In this document: in pieces, positions 46,228 to 54,408 of the stretch
Position numbering within the stretch: position 1 is the stretch's first letter
Layout of the letters: every line of letters starts with the position of its first letter
NCBI GenBank assembly: GCA_021808285.1
Contig: JAKBBV010000008.1
Location: 1 to 64,000 of the forward strand
Reading direction: 5' to 3'
Length of the DNA: 64,000 nt
Source: Pseudomonadota bacterium
Lineage (GTDB): Bacteria; Pseudomonadota; Alphaproteobacteria; Caulobacterales; Caulobacteraceae
Program-made: the position numbers and the translations under genes
The notes under the pieces: model-generated
Seen by the model: the letters and a program-made list of their open reading frames with translations, nothing else
What the model was told of the DNA's origin: nothing
The model's database searches: none

Positions 46228-47273
46228 ATGGCCAGGACGGCGCGCATCGCCGACACCAGGGCCAGGGGTTGATCGACCATGATGTGATGCTCGCTTTCAG
46301 GGATGACGATCCGCGTCACACTCCCGGGCAGACGATCGAGACCATGGTCGCTGTAACGTTGGACGATGGCTGAATTCGCCCCATAGATGTGGGCCATGGG
46401 CAGGTGCAGGGGCCCTAGATTTTGGGACATCCCCGAGCGATCAAGCTTTGACCAGAGGGAGGGATCGAACTTCCATGTCCAGCCTTGCTCTCCGCCCTCA
46501 GAGATGGGGGCAAGCTTGAGTGACCTCCTGGCGATGTAATCAGCGATGTAGAGGTTTCCCGGTACCTGGGGCGGCATGAACCTGAATCGGGTCAGGGCCA
46601 TTTCAAGAGTCGGATAGACTCGGTGGGGCCGGGTCTGCGGCTCACGCCAACGCGGCGCCTGCCCGCGTGCGCGCGCCTCACGCTCTAGACGTTCGGCCTC
46701 CTCGCGCGTCGGCGGTCCACCAAAGCCAGTATCCACCAAAAGGCAAGCGCTCATCCGGTCCGGGTGATTGACCGCAGAGTAGAACACCTGCGAGCCACCG
46801 AACGAATGGCCGATATAGACCGGCTTTCTCCCGTCGTCGTAAAGGCCCGCCGCGCGGCCCGCCGAATGGATCTCGTCAGCGAAGATGTCAAAGCTATAGC
46901 GGTCACGCCAGCTCGACGCGCCCATTCCGGAAATCGACAAGGCTGCAACCCGGTGCGTCTCGGCGAAGTAAGGCGCGATGAAACTCCACCAGTCGGCGTG
47001 GGCGCTATTGCCGTGAACAAAGATCAGGCCCGGCTTGCCGACCTCGCCCCAGGTCAGGAGTTCGATTTCCGCCCCGGCCACCGGAATGAGGCGACGTTCC
47101 GGCTCGTGGGCGAGAGCCGCCTCAAACCAGGATGGCGCAGGAGGGCGGGCGCCGGCAAAGGGCGCAAGAGGCGAGGCAATCTCAGGCGGCAGGTCAGACC
47201 CCAGAGGCAAAGGGCGATCATCATCCTCACCCGGCGCGCTTCCCGCCGCCTTCCCCTCCCGTCCCGCCATCAC
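46215..47273 (-). CDS. Alpha/beta-hydrolase
   Basis: A 352-residue alpha/beta-hydrolase. PGLIFVHGNSAHADWWSFIAPYF holds the oxyanion region, YIGHSFGGSQVFYSA the nucleophile Ser (about residue 155), and VIPESEHHIMVDQPLALVSAM the late catalytic His. The N-terminal 45 residues are Pro/Ala-rich and atypical. Substrate unknown. It overlaps the glycosyltransferase remnant, so the hydrolase, remnant and epimerase form one overlapping series on the minus strand. Confidence 0.87.
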   Translation of the reverse strand: MMAGREGKAAGSAPGEDDDRPLPLGSDLPPEIASPLAPFAGARPPAPSWFEAALAHEPERRLIPVAGAEIELLTWGEVGKPGLIFVHGNSAHADWWSFIAPYFAETHRVAALSISGMGASSWRDRYSFDIFADEIHSAGRAAGLYDDGRKPVYIGHSFGGSQVFYSAVNHPDRMSACLLVDTGFGGPPTREEAERLEREARARGQAPRWREPQTRPHRVYPTLEMALTRFRFMPPQVPGNLYIADYIARRSLKLAPISEGGEQGWTWKFDPSLWSKLDRSGMSQNLGPLHLPMAHIYGANSAIVQRYSDHGLDRLPGSVTRIVIPESEHHIMVDQPLALVSAMRAVLAMWGK

Positions 47274-47344
47274 CTGCTCCGACCCTGATAATCCGCGAGC
47301 TTGCTAACCGGCGTGGAAAAAATGGCAAGGTAGGAGATGCCCTT

Positions 47345-47551
47345 TCACCAAGTCAGACGCACTCCCGCCAGCATCAGGGCAAGCCCGAAGGGGCCGAGAG
47401 CGCCCGACAGCCAACCCAAACGACGGGGACCCGTTTCAGAATGTATCCCGGACGGCATCAGCCCAAAGCCCACTAAGCCGAGGCTCAGGGTGGGCCCTGG
47501 AACTGTCGTAAGTGTCTCGATCAGGAGTTGAAGTTCATCGCCCCCCAGCAT
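47345..47551 (-). CDS. Possible small membrane protein
   Basis: A 68-residue open frame in an otherwise empty 354-base gap (47274-47627). Two hydrophobic segments (TLSLGLVGFGLM and LGWLSGALGPFGLALMLAGVRL) with a short polar loop would suit a two-helix membrane protein. I recognise no family. GC-rich DNA often yields such frames by chance, so this is tentative; the rest of the gap shows nothing else. Confidence 0.3.
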   Translation of the reverse strand: MLGGDELQLLIETLTTVPGPTLSLGLVGFGLMPSGIHSETGPRRLGWLSGALGPFGLALMLAGVRLTW

Positions 47552-47627
47552 GGTTTACCCCGCGTCAGACGGAGACTTCACGCCGCGATGTTTCAAACGC
47601 GCGACGAACGCCCATCTGTCGCGCGGT

Positions 47628-49019
47628 TCAGTCGCTCAGGCCGGCCCTCGCCAAAGCGTCCGTTTGCGCCTGCGCTAGGCGCTGCTCGTTGAAACCTTCC
47701 AAGGAGGCCTCGAAAAGGGCGCGCCAATTGTGCCGCGCCTCTAGATGCAGGAAGGCGGCGCCCAGACCAATTGCGGCTCGGTCCATAAACACGAACTCGC
47801 GCGGGATTGTGACCGGTCCCCTGGTCTCAAGCGCCCTTTTGACCGCCATGGCCTCCCGTCGCCCATATTCGCCAGGTGGGACTCCATCGGCGACACTGCG
47901 CACCCGATCGTCCAAAAGAGGGCCATAGATGAACCGCGCCCACAGCCCCAACACCTCGACCAGGTCCTTGGTCAGTGACGTGAATCCCCAGGCGCGATAG
48001 GCCTCAGCCTCGGCCTCGCGGTCGCCTGCGGAGATGGCGTGGAACAATCGGACCACGCCCCCGACAAAGGCGGGTGGGAAGATGCGCACACAACCGAAGT
48101 CGAGCATGTTTATGCCTTGGACGCCGGGTGAAAAACTGTAGTTGCCAAGGTGCGGGTCACCGTGAATGACGCCCAGACGGGTGAGTGGGCTCCACCAGGC
48201 CTCAAAGAGTAGGCGCGCGGCGCGGTTCCGGCTTTCCTGGTCCGCGGTCTTGAGAGCCAGAAGCCCCTCTCCGTCCAACCAGTCCATGGCGATCAGGCGG
48301 CCAGTGCAGAGCTCCTGCCTCACCTTCGGCGCGACGATATCGCCACGGGCGGCGAAATGGTCGCCAAACAGCCGCATCATCGCCGCCTCCCGTCCGTAGT
48401 CCAGCTCTTCGCGCAAACGCGCGGCGATCTCCTCCACCGCCTCGCGGGCGTCGATTCCGGAGACCAGCCTGCGGCCCACGCCAAGCAGGACCCTAAGTTG
48501 ACCCAGATCACTCTCCACCGCGCTCGCCATATCGGGGTATTGCAGTTTCACCGCCAAGCGGGCTCCGTCGAGGCTGCGGGCCCGGTGTACCTGTCCAAGA
48601 GAGGCGGCGTGCGCAGGCGCCAGGTCGAACTCCGAGAATCGCTCACGCCAGGTCGGGCCGAGTTCCGCAGCCAAACGCCGCCTGACAAACGGTGGCCCCA
48701 TGGCCGGGGCGTGGGCCTGAAGTTCGCCGAATGTGGCGGCAAATTCGGGCGGCAGCAGGTCGGGAATGGTGGCCATGATCTGGGCCACCTTCATCAGGGG
48801 GCCCTTGAGCCTGCCCAGAGCCTCGCCGGCGATACGGGCGTTGCGAGCCTCGGCGCCCTCGCCGCCCAGGATCGTCCGCGCGCCCATGTTCGCCGCCGCG
48901 CCGGAAAGCCCGAGGCCAACCCGCGTGAAACGGGCGAGGCGCCCGGCAAAACGGTCGCGTTCGGGATCATCGCGCTCGGGAGTCTTGGCCATTTCGCCCT
49001 TCTGCGGCGCGCCGCTCAT
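47628..49019 (-). CDS. ABC1/UbiB-family atypical kinase
   Basis: A 463-residue protein of the ADCK3/UbiB protein-kinase-like family. It has GLGLSGAAANMGARTI, then PLMKVAQIMATIPDLLPPEFAATFGELQ (the KxGQ-type motif, here KVAQ), an Ala-rich loop SLGQVHRARSLDGARLAVKLQYPDM with the ATP-site Lys, the catalytic stretch VIHGDPHLGNYSFSPGVQGINMLDFGCVRIF (HGDPHxGN and DFG). Members support ubiquinone synthesis or lipid homeostasis and appear to act as ATPases. No C-terminal membrane helices are seen, unlike E. coli UbiB. It is followed (upstream in sequence) by a small gap and gapR. Confidence 0.9.
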   Translation of the reverse strand: MSGAPQKGEMAKTPERDDPERDRFAGRLARFTRVGLGLSGAAANMGARTILGGEGAEARNARIAGEALGRLKGPLMKVAQIMATIPDLLPPEFAATFGELQAHAPAMGPPFVRRRLAAELGPTWRERFSEFDLAPAHAASLGQVHRARSLDGARLAVKLQYPDMASAVESDLGQLRVLLGVGRRLVSGIDAREAVEEIAARLREELDYGREAAMMRLFGDHFAARGDIVAPKVRQELCTGRLIAMDWLDGEGLLALKTADQESRNRAARLLFEAWWSPLTRLGVIHGDPHLGNYSFSPGVQGINMLDFGCVRIFPPAFVGGVVRLFHAISAGDREAEAEAYRAWGFTSLTKDLVEVLGLWARFIYGPLLDDRVRSVADGVPPGEYGRREAMAVKRALETRGPVTIPREFVFMDRAAIGLGAAFLHLEARHNWRALFEASLEGFNEQRLAQAQTDALARAGLSD

Positions 49020-49096
49020 AGTCGGGCCGAAATAGGTCGCCTCAACTCCCGGCGCCAGTGTCTACTGTCCGCGCCGTCGCGCGCGTCGGCGAGGTC

Positions 49097-49372
49097 TCAC
49101 AGCCCGCCAATGGCGGAGATATAGAGGTCCAGCAGCGCCTCTTCTTCCTGACGCTTGATCGAGTCCTGCTTCCGCAGCCGGATGATCTTGCGCAGGATGC
49201 GGACATCGAAGCCATCGCCCTTGGCCTCGGCATAGACCTCCTTGAGGTCGCCCATCACCGCGGCCTTGTCCGCCTCCAGCCGCTCGATCCGCTCCACGAG
49301 GCTCTTCAGCCGGCCCTGGGCCAGGGCCGTCTCGGGCCTCATTCCCCCCGAACCGCCGCCGATCTCCGACAT
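49097..49372 (-). CDS. gapR: GapR-type DUF2312 nucleoid-associated protein
   Basis: A 91-residue DUF2312 protein. LAQGRLKSLVERIERLEADKAAVMGDLKEVYAEAKGDGFDVRILRKIIRLRKQDSIKRQEEEALLDLYISAIGG is the whole conserved domain, with a coiled-coil first half and a Lys/Arg-rich DNA-binding end. In Caulobacter GapR clamps overtwisted, AT-rich DNA ahead of replication and transcription complexes and is important for growth. It is divergent from folE, with about 100 bases between starts. Confidence 0.93.
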   Translation of the reverse strand: MSEIGGGSGGMRPETALAQGRLKSLVERIERLEADKAAVMGDLKEVYAEAKGDGFDVRILRKIIRLRKQDSIKRQEEEALLDLYISAIGGL

Positions 49373-49459
49373 GATCTCAACCTCGCGAATTGAATCCGGG
49401 AAGACGCGCTCTTAAGTGCGCGAGCGAACGGTGTCATCGGGCGCCGCCTTTCTGTCCAC

Positions 49460-49476
49460 AGGAGACTGGTCCCCTG
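49460..49476 (+). promoter_or_regulatory. Shine-Dalgarno and probable CTG start of folE
   Basis: AGGAG at 49460-49464, nine bases, then in-frame CTG followed by TCT GAG. It gives a family-length protein and a usual N-terminus. There is no ATG, GTG or well-placed TTG as a competing start. Confidence 0.5.
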
Positions 49477-50082
49477 TCTGAGTCCCCTCCAACGTCCTCC
49501 GCGCCAAGCCTCTCCTTGCCGACCCGCGAGGAGGCCGAGGCGGCCATCCGCACCCTGATCCGCTGGGCCGGCGACGACCCGGACCGCGAGGGTCTGCGTG
49601 ATACGCCGTCTCGGGTGGCCAAGTCCTATCGCGAGCTCTTCGCGGGCTATGCCAGCGACCCGCACGAAGATCTTGAGCGAACGTTCGCAGAGGTGGGCGG
49701 TTATGATGAATTGGTGCTGCTTCGCGACATCCCTGTGATCAGCTTCTGCGAGCATCATATGCTGCCGGTAGTCGGGGTGGCCCATGTGGGCTATCTGCCC
49801 ACCAGCCGGGTCGTCGGCATCTCCAAGCTCGCCCGAGTCGTTCAGGGGTTCGCGCGACGTCTGCAGATCCAGGAGAAGCTCACCGCCGAAATCGCCGGGG
49901 CCATCGACCGCATTCTCAAGCCTAAAGGCGTCGGCGTGGTGATCGAGGCCGAACACAGCTGCATGACCCTGCGCGGGGTCAAGACGCCCGGAACGCGCCT
50001 AATGACCAGTTGCCTGACCGGAGATGTTCGCGACGATGCCCGGACCCGGACAGAGTTCCTGCGCCTAGCCATGGGGAAATAG
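49474..50082 (+). CDS. folE: GTP cyclohydrolase I
   Basis: Converts GTP to 7,8-dihydroneopterin triphosphate, the first step of folate synthesis. The 202-residue protein has DPDREGLRDTPSRVAKSYRELFAGY, ISFCEHHMLPVVGVAHVGYLP (zinc Cys and His), VVGISKLARVVQGFARRLQIQEKLT and AEHSCMTLRGVKTPGTRLMTS (second zinc Cys). There is no ATG or GTG in the right place. The best start is CTG 49474 (LSESPPTSS) with AGGAG nine bases upstream; TTG 49390 has no ribosome site and adds an unrelated 28-residue stretch. The start is therefore uncertain. Confidence 0.93.
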   Translation: MSESPPTSSAPSLSLPTREEAEAAIRTLIRWAGDDPDREGLRDTPSRVAKSYRELFAGYASDPHEDLERTFAEVGGYDELVLLRDIPVISFCEHHMLPVVGVAHVGYLPTSRVVGISKLARVVQGFARRLQIQEKLTAEIAGAIDRILKPKGVGVVIEAEHSCMTLRGVKTPGTRLMTSCLTGDVRDDARTRTEFLRLAMGK

Positions 50083-50147
50083 AAGCGGCGCGAGCCGATC
50101 TCAGAACGAGGTTCGACTCAAGCAAAGCCAGGACGGGCTGCTGTCTC

Positions 50148-50966
50148 TCAAATCAGCCTGGCGCGGATCCACTGCGAGGCCAAGTCGATGGCCGTGACGG
50201 TGACGACGATCATGAGAACGATGGCGCTCGCTTGACCGAAGGCGAAACTATTGATGGCGTCAAACAACGGCTGACCTATACCGCCTGCGCCGATCAGGCT
50301 GAGGACCGTGGCTGCCCGGGCGTTGGACTCGAATCGGTAGAGGAAATAGCTGATCCAAAGCGGCGCGACCTGAGGTATGACGCCCCACAAAGCCACCGCC
50401 AGAGGCGACGCGCCTGTGGCTCGGACGCCCTCCACAGGGCCCGGGTCCACCGCCTCCACGGCCTCGGCGAAGAGCTTGCCCAAGACACCGCCGGTATTCA
50501 GCGCCAAGGCCAGGACTCCAGCGAGCGGCCCAAGACCAATGGCGGCGACGAACAGCGCACCGGTGACGAGGTCGGGCACTGATCGGAGAATGTCGAGCAG
50601 GCGTCGCGCCGGCTGCTGCAGCCACAGGGGAGTCAGATTGCGCGCCGCCGCCAGGCCCAGCGGCGCGGCGAAGATCACGGCCAGGGCCGAGCCCCAAATC
50701 GCCATCTGGACGGTGAGCCACATCTGACGCGCATACAGAGGAAAATCGGCGAAATCCGGACGTGTGAATTCCCGCGCCAGACTGGCCATATTGCCGGCGC
50801 CTGAGATCAGCTCGCCGGCGCGACCGATCTCCGCGCCCCTGAAGCCCACGATCAGGGCGAGCGCGATCCCTCCCCAGACAAGGATATCCACCACACTGCG
50901 GCTCCACGCTCTCACCGAAAAGGGGGGCAGGACCGGCGAGGCGTCCGGGGATCCAGCGCTCGACAC
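50148..50966 (-). CDS. phnE: Phosphonate-type ABC transporter permease
   Basis: About 272 residues with six or so hydrophobic spans. WLTVQMAIWGSALAVIFAAPLGLAAARNLTP and the permease loop EGVRATGASPLAVALWGVIPQVAPLWISYFLYRFESNARAATVLSLIGAGGIGQPLFDA (EAA-type) identify the PhnE family. It would form the membrane channel with PhnC as ATPase. The start is GTG 50966, eight bases after phnD. Last gene of phnC-phnD-phnE. Confidence 0.9.
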   Translation of the reverse strand: MSSAGSPDASPVLPPFSVRAWSRSVVDILVWGGIALALIVGFRGAEIGRAGELISGAGNMASLAREFTRPDFADFPLYARQMWLTVQMAIWGSALAVIFAAPLGLAAARNLTPLWLQQPARRLLDILRSVPDLVTGALFVAAIGLGPLAGVLALALNTGGVLGKLFAEAVEAVDPGPVEGVRATGASPLAVALWGVIPQVAPLWISYFLYRFESNARAATVLSLIGAGGIGQPLFDAINSFAFGQASAIVLMIVVTVTAIDLASQWIRARLI

Positions 50967-50973
50967 GCGAGGC

Positions 50974-52008
50974 CTATTGCGCCGCGGCCGGGGCCCGGGT
51001 GCGAGCCTCCAGCGCCTCACGTTGCGCGCGAATGGAGTCTAGAGCGGCCTTGGCGGCGGCGACCCGCGCCTTGTCGCCATGTTGCTTCGCCTCCAGCCAG
51101 GTCTCGGCCGCCTCCATCTCGCGCACCGGGAGCAGATGGGAATCGTCCGCTGCACGGAAGCCGCTCACATTGACCATGGCCAGATAGGCCCTTTGGCGCG
51201 CCGCCTCGGGGGTGTCGCCCTGGCCATAGGTGAGAAAGAACCTCCGCAGCTTTTCCTTGACGTCGGGGTCGAGGGTCTTGCGCCAAACGATGGGGTCTGC
51301 CGGTAGCAGGGGCGAGGTCCAGATCACCCTGACCGCCGCCGCCTCGGGCTTACCCGACTCCTCCGCGAGTTTCAGCGAGATCGTATTGTTGGTCGCCGCG
51401 TCAAGCTTGCCGTGGGCGACCGCGAACAGATTGGCCATATGGCTGGCGCTGCGCACCTCGCGGAAACAGTTGCGAGGGTCGATGTCACGGGGGGCGAATA
51501 GGTAAGTCATGGGCGCGAGCGTGCCGGAGGTCGACAGCGCGTCGCCAAGGCCGAAGGTCAACCGGCGATCGCATTTCAACAGCCGGTCGAGACTGATGTG
51601 GCTGTTAGCTCTGACAAGGACAACCGAGGCGTAGCCGTCCACGCCGCCAGCGCCGACGCTGCGCGCGAACACCTCGCCGCCCCCCCGGCGGACAGCTTCG
51701 AGGCCGGACTCGTTGGAAAACCAGCCGGCGTCCGTCTTGGCGAACCGCATCGCTTCCACCAAAAGGGTGTAATTAGAGGCGTAATAGGGAACGATCCTCA
51801 GCCCGGTCTCTCTGGCCATGTCAGCCAGGATCGGACGCCAGTACTGGCTCATGGCCTGGCTCGACCCGGTGGAGAGAATCGAGAAACGCACGACCTCGGG
51901 GCTTGGCTTGGGCGTTCCGGCCGGCTCCGGCCCGCAGGCGGCTAGCAGGCCCAGCAGCCCGACCCAAAACGCGGTGAGGTTCCAGCGCCGATGCGTGAAG
52001 GGTCTCAT
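50974..52008 (-). CDS. phnD: Phosphonate/phosphite-type substrate-binding lipoprotein
   Basis: A 344-residue periplasmic binding protein. The N-terminus AFWVGLLGLLAACGPEP is a lipobox (LAAC) for lipid anchoring. The PhnD/PBP fold shows FSILSTGSSQAMSQYWRPILADMARETGLRIVPYYASNYTLLVEAMRFAKTDAGWFSN and FREVRSASHMANLFAVAHGKLDAATNN. The C-terminus ends in an extra helical Ala/Arg/Lys-rich tail. The start is ATG 52008, overlapping the phnC stop (ATGA); the ORF-track start at 52434 is inside phnC. Substrate could be a phosphonate, phosphite or phosphate ester. Confidence 0.9.
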   Translation of the reverse strand: MRPFTHRRWNLTAFWVGLLGLLAACGPEPAGTPKPSPEVVRFSILSTGSSQAMSQYWRPILADMARETGLRIVPYYASNYTLLVEAMRFAKTDAGWFSNESGLEAVRRGGGEVFARSVGAGGVDGYASVVLVRANSHISLDRLLKCDRRLTFGLGDALSTSGTLAPMTYLFAPRDIDPRNCFREVRSASHMANLFAVAHGKLDAATNNTISLKLAEESGKPEAAAVRVIWTSPLLPADPIVWRKTLDPDVKEKLRRFFLTYGQGDTPEAARQRAYLAMVNVSGFRAADDSHLLPVREMEAAETWLEAKQHGDKARVAAAKAALDSIRAQREALEARTRAPAAAQ

Positions 52009-52784
52009 GCGATGACCGCCTCCTGAATCTCCGGACCATAGATGGCCGTCAGGCGCGCCATGTCGAGCCCGGTGGTCGGACCGTCGTAGGCGATTACGGC
52101 CCCGGAGAGGGCGATGGTGCGGGGACAATAGCGCCGGGCGTGTTCGATCTGATGCAGCGACACAATCACGGTCAGGCCGTCGCGACCATTGAGCATGGCG
52201 AGAGTGTCCATCACCCGGCGAGCGGAGACAGGATCGAGTGCGGCCACGGGCTCGTCCGCAAGAACCAGCTCCGCCCGCTGGACAAGCAAGCGAGCGAGAG
52301 CGCCGCGCTGTTGTTCTCCACCCGATAGCCGGCTGGCGCGTTGGGAAGCCTTGTCCAGGAGCTCGACCCGCGAGAGCGCCGCAGTCACATCCGCCCTCAC
52401 ATTCAGGGGCCAGGCGCCGGTGAGCGCCCGCCACGACGGCATGGACTGCAGAGCGCCCAGAGCCACATTGGCCGCGAGGTCGAGACGACCGACAAGATTT
52501 GGCTTCTGGAAGATCATGCCTGTCCGGGCCCGGGCCGCTCCGTCCCGCGCAGCGCGGCGCCCCGCCGCTTGCACCACCTCGCCCAGGACCCGCACCTCAC
52601 CCGAGTCGGCAACGTCAAGTCCCGCGATGAGCTTCAGCAAGGTTGATTTGCCCGACCCGGAAGGTCCAATGAGCGCAACCATCTCCCCCGGCGCGATGTT
52701 TATTGAGACATCGCGCAGCGCCCAGCGCTCGCTGAAACGCCGGCACAGGCGATCGATTGCGACGGCGTCTTGGGGCTCGGACAG
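52005..52784 (-). CDS. phnC: Phosphonate-type ABC transporter ATPase
   Basis: About 259 residues from the proposed CTG start, the usual PhnC length. Visible are IDRLCRRFSERWALRDVSINIAPGE, Walker A GPSGSGKST, Q-loop MIFQKPNLVGRLDLAANVALG, signature LSGGEQQRGALARLL, Walker B LVLADEPVAALDPV and the H-loop VSLHQIEHARRY. The ORF-track ATG (52682) would remove the whole first strand and A-loop. No ATG, GTG or TTG lies in frame between the upstream stop at 52917 and that ATG. CTG 52784 has GGAGG seven bases upstream and gives MSEPQDAVAIDRL. It couples to phnD by ATGA overlap. Confidence 0.87.
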   Translation of the reverse strand: MSEPQDAVAIDRLCRRFSERWALRDVSINIAPGEMVALIGPSGSGKSTLLKLIAGLDVADSGEVRVLGEVVQAAGRRAARDGAARARTGMIFQKPNLVGRLDLAANVALGALQSMPSWRALTGAWPLNVRADVTAALSRVELLDKASQRASRLSGGEQQRGALARLLVQRAELVLADEPVAALDPVSARRVMDTLAMLNGRDGLTVIVSLHQIEHARRYCPRTIALSGAVIAYDGPTTGLDMARLTAIYGPEIQEAVIA

Positions 52785-52796
52785 GTTCTGGCCTCC
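52782..52796 (-). promoter_or_regulatory. Shine-Dalgarno and probable CTG start of phnC
   Basis: On the minus strand GGAGG (52792-52796), seven bases, CTG (52782-52784), then AGC GAG CCC. The frame is open upstream to a stop at 52917-52919 with no ATG, GTG or TTG, so a CTG start (or an undetected base change) is required to give the complete ATPase N-terminus. Confidence 0.6.
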
Positions 52797-53051
52797 AAAA
52801 GGGCCTCTCGGGCGCCCAAAGCAGCGCGTTTTGGGTTTCCTGGCGTGAATGACATAAGCGCGCGCAGGCGGTCCAGCCGGGTCCGCTGCGAGCCGAGTCG
52901 CCGACGCGTACGGCCGTCATTCGGCCGCTGGTGAAATTCGCGCTTTACATGGGGGGGGTTCATCCCTATTTCCGCGCGCTCCGGCGGACCCGATGTCCTC
53001 TGCAAAGATAGCGCTGCTAACGCCGGCCTGGGTTCAACGATCTGTAGGGGG

Positions 53052-54299
53052 TTGCGTGAGTTGCACACGTACCAATCGCCCCTGGACCTGGTCCGTCAGC
53101 GGTCGCCGGAACGGCCTGTCGCCCTCGTGCGACCGGGCGCGGTGGCCGTAGCGGCGCGCTGGCTCCAGTCCGCTTTCAAAGGCAAGGTGTTCTATGCGGT
53201 GAAGGCCAACCCTTCGCCGTGGGCTATTCGTGAGCTGGCCGCTCACGGAATAGCCGCTTTCGATGTCGCCTCGATGCCTGAAATCGAAGCTGTCCGCGCC
53301 CATGCTCCGGGGGCGGAACTCGCCTTCATGCATCCGGTCAAGGCGCCCGAGGCTATCTCTCGGGCCTATTTCGATCACGGGGTGCGCACCTTCGCGCTCG
53401 ATAGCGAGGATGAACTGGCCAAGATTCTCGCAGCCACACACCATGCGCGCGACCTGAACCTGATGGTCCGACTGGCGGTGGAGGCGACCGGCGCGGCCTA
53501 TGCCCTTTCAGGCAAGTTTGGCGCGACGTCGGCGGATGCCCCTGGACTTCTGCTTGCCGCGCGGCGCGCTACCCAGGATCTTATGGGAGTCAGCTTCCAT
53601 GTGGGCAGCCAATGTATGCGTCCCTCGGCCTTTCAGGCCGCGATGTCTCAGGTCTCCCGCGCTCTTGTTCGCGCGGGCGTGCTGGCCGATGTCATTGATG
53701 TCGGCGGGGGCTTTCCCTCGGTCTATCCCGGGATGTCGCCGCCGGACTTGTCGGAGTATGTCGCGGCCATTGAGCGTGGCTTCAACGACATGATGGTGCA
53801 CGACACCACTGAGCTTTGGTGTGAACCCGGCCGGGCCCTGGTGGCGGAGAGCACCTCACTGCTTACCCGAGTGGAGCTGCGCCGCGGCGACTCGCTCTAT
53901 CTCAATGATGGCGCCTACGGCTCGTTGTTCGACGCGGCTCACGCCAAGTGGCCGTTCCCGGTTAAGCTGATCCGCCCGGAGGGCCCCTCGGAGGCGCCTT
54001 TACGCGGGTTCCAGTTCTACGGCCCCACCTGCGATTCCATCGACGTCATGCCCGGGCCCTTCCGCCTGCCAGACGACGTCCGGCAAGGTGATCACGTGGA
54101 AATCGGCATGCTGGGCGCCTATGGCGTCGCCATGGCTACGCGGTTCAACGGCTTTGGCGATCTGGAGACCGTCGAGGTCGAAGATAGCCCCATGGCATCG
54201 ATGTATGGCCTCGCCCCCCGATCAATCCCCACAGCCCGTACGGACGCCAATATCGTGCGTTTCGCGCGGCCTAAGGGACGTCGTCGCCGCAAGCGGTAG
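53052..54299 (+). CDS. Fold-III PLP-dependent ornithine/lysine decarboxylase
   Basis: A 415-residue eukaryotic-type (alanine-racemase fold) decarboxylase. The PLP Lys is in FYAVKANPSPWAIRELAAHGIAAFDVASMPEIE (about residue 51). Also present are MHPVKAPEAI, VSFHVGSQC, VIDVGGGFPSVYPG, WCEPGRALVAES and the catalytic Cys loop GPTCDSIDVMPG, which belongs to the partner subunit's active site in the dimer. It makes putrescine (or cadaverine) for the adjacent homospermidine-type enzyme. The start is TTG 53052 or TTG 53061, both near a G-rich tract; no ATG is available. A lysine/Arg-rich tail ends the protein. Confidence 0.9.
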   Translation: MRELHTYQSPLDLVRQRSPERPVALVRPGAVAVAARWLQSAFKGKVFYAVKANPSPWAIRELAAHGIAAFDVASMPEIEAVRAHAPGAELAFMHPVKAPEAISRAYFDHGVRTFALDSEDELAKILAATHHARDLNLMVRLAVEATGAAYALSGKFGATSADAPGLLLAARRATQDLMGVSFHVGSQCMRPSAFQAAMSQVSRALVRAGVLADVIDVGGGFPSVYPGMSPPDLSEYVAAIERGFNDMMVHDTTELWCEPGRALVAESTSLLTRVELRRGDSLYLNDGAYGSLFDAAHAKWPFPVKLIRPEGPSEAPLRGFQFYGPTCDSIDVMPGPFRLPDDVRQGDHVEIGMLGAYGVAMATRFNGFGDLETVEVEDSPMASMYGLAPRSIPTARTDANIVRFARPKGRRRRKR

Positions 54300-54408
54300 T
54301 GGCGGCACGCGTCGCGGTTCCGTGAATCCCAAATGTCGCATGCTCCGGCTATAGCCGTGTGCGACGCCTATTCGCCCCTTAAGTCCCATCGCCCGAGAGA
54401 CTGAACCC

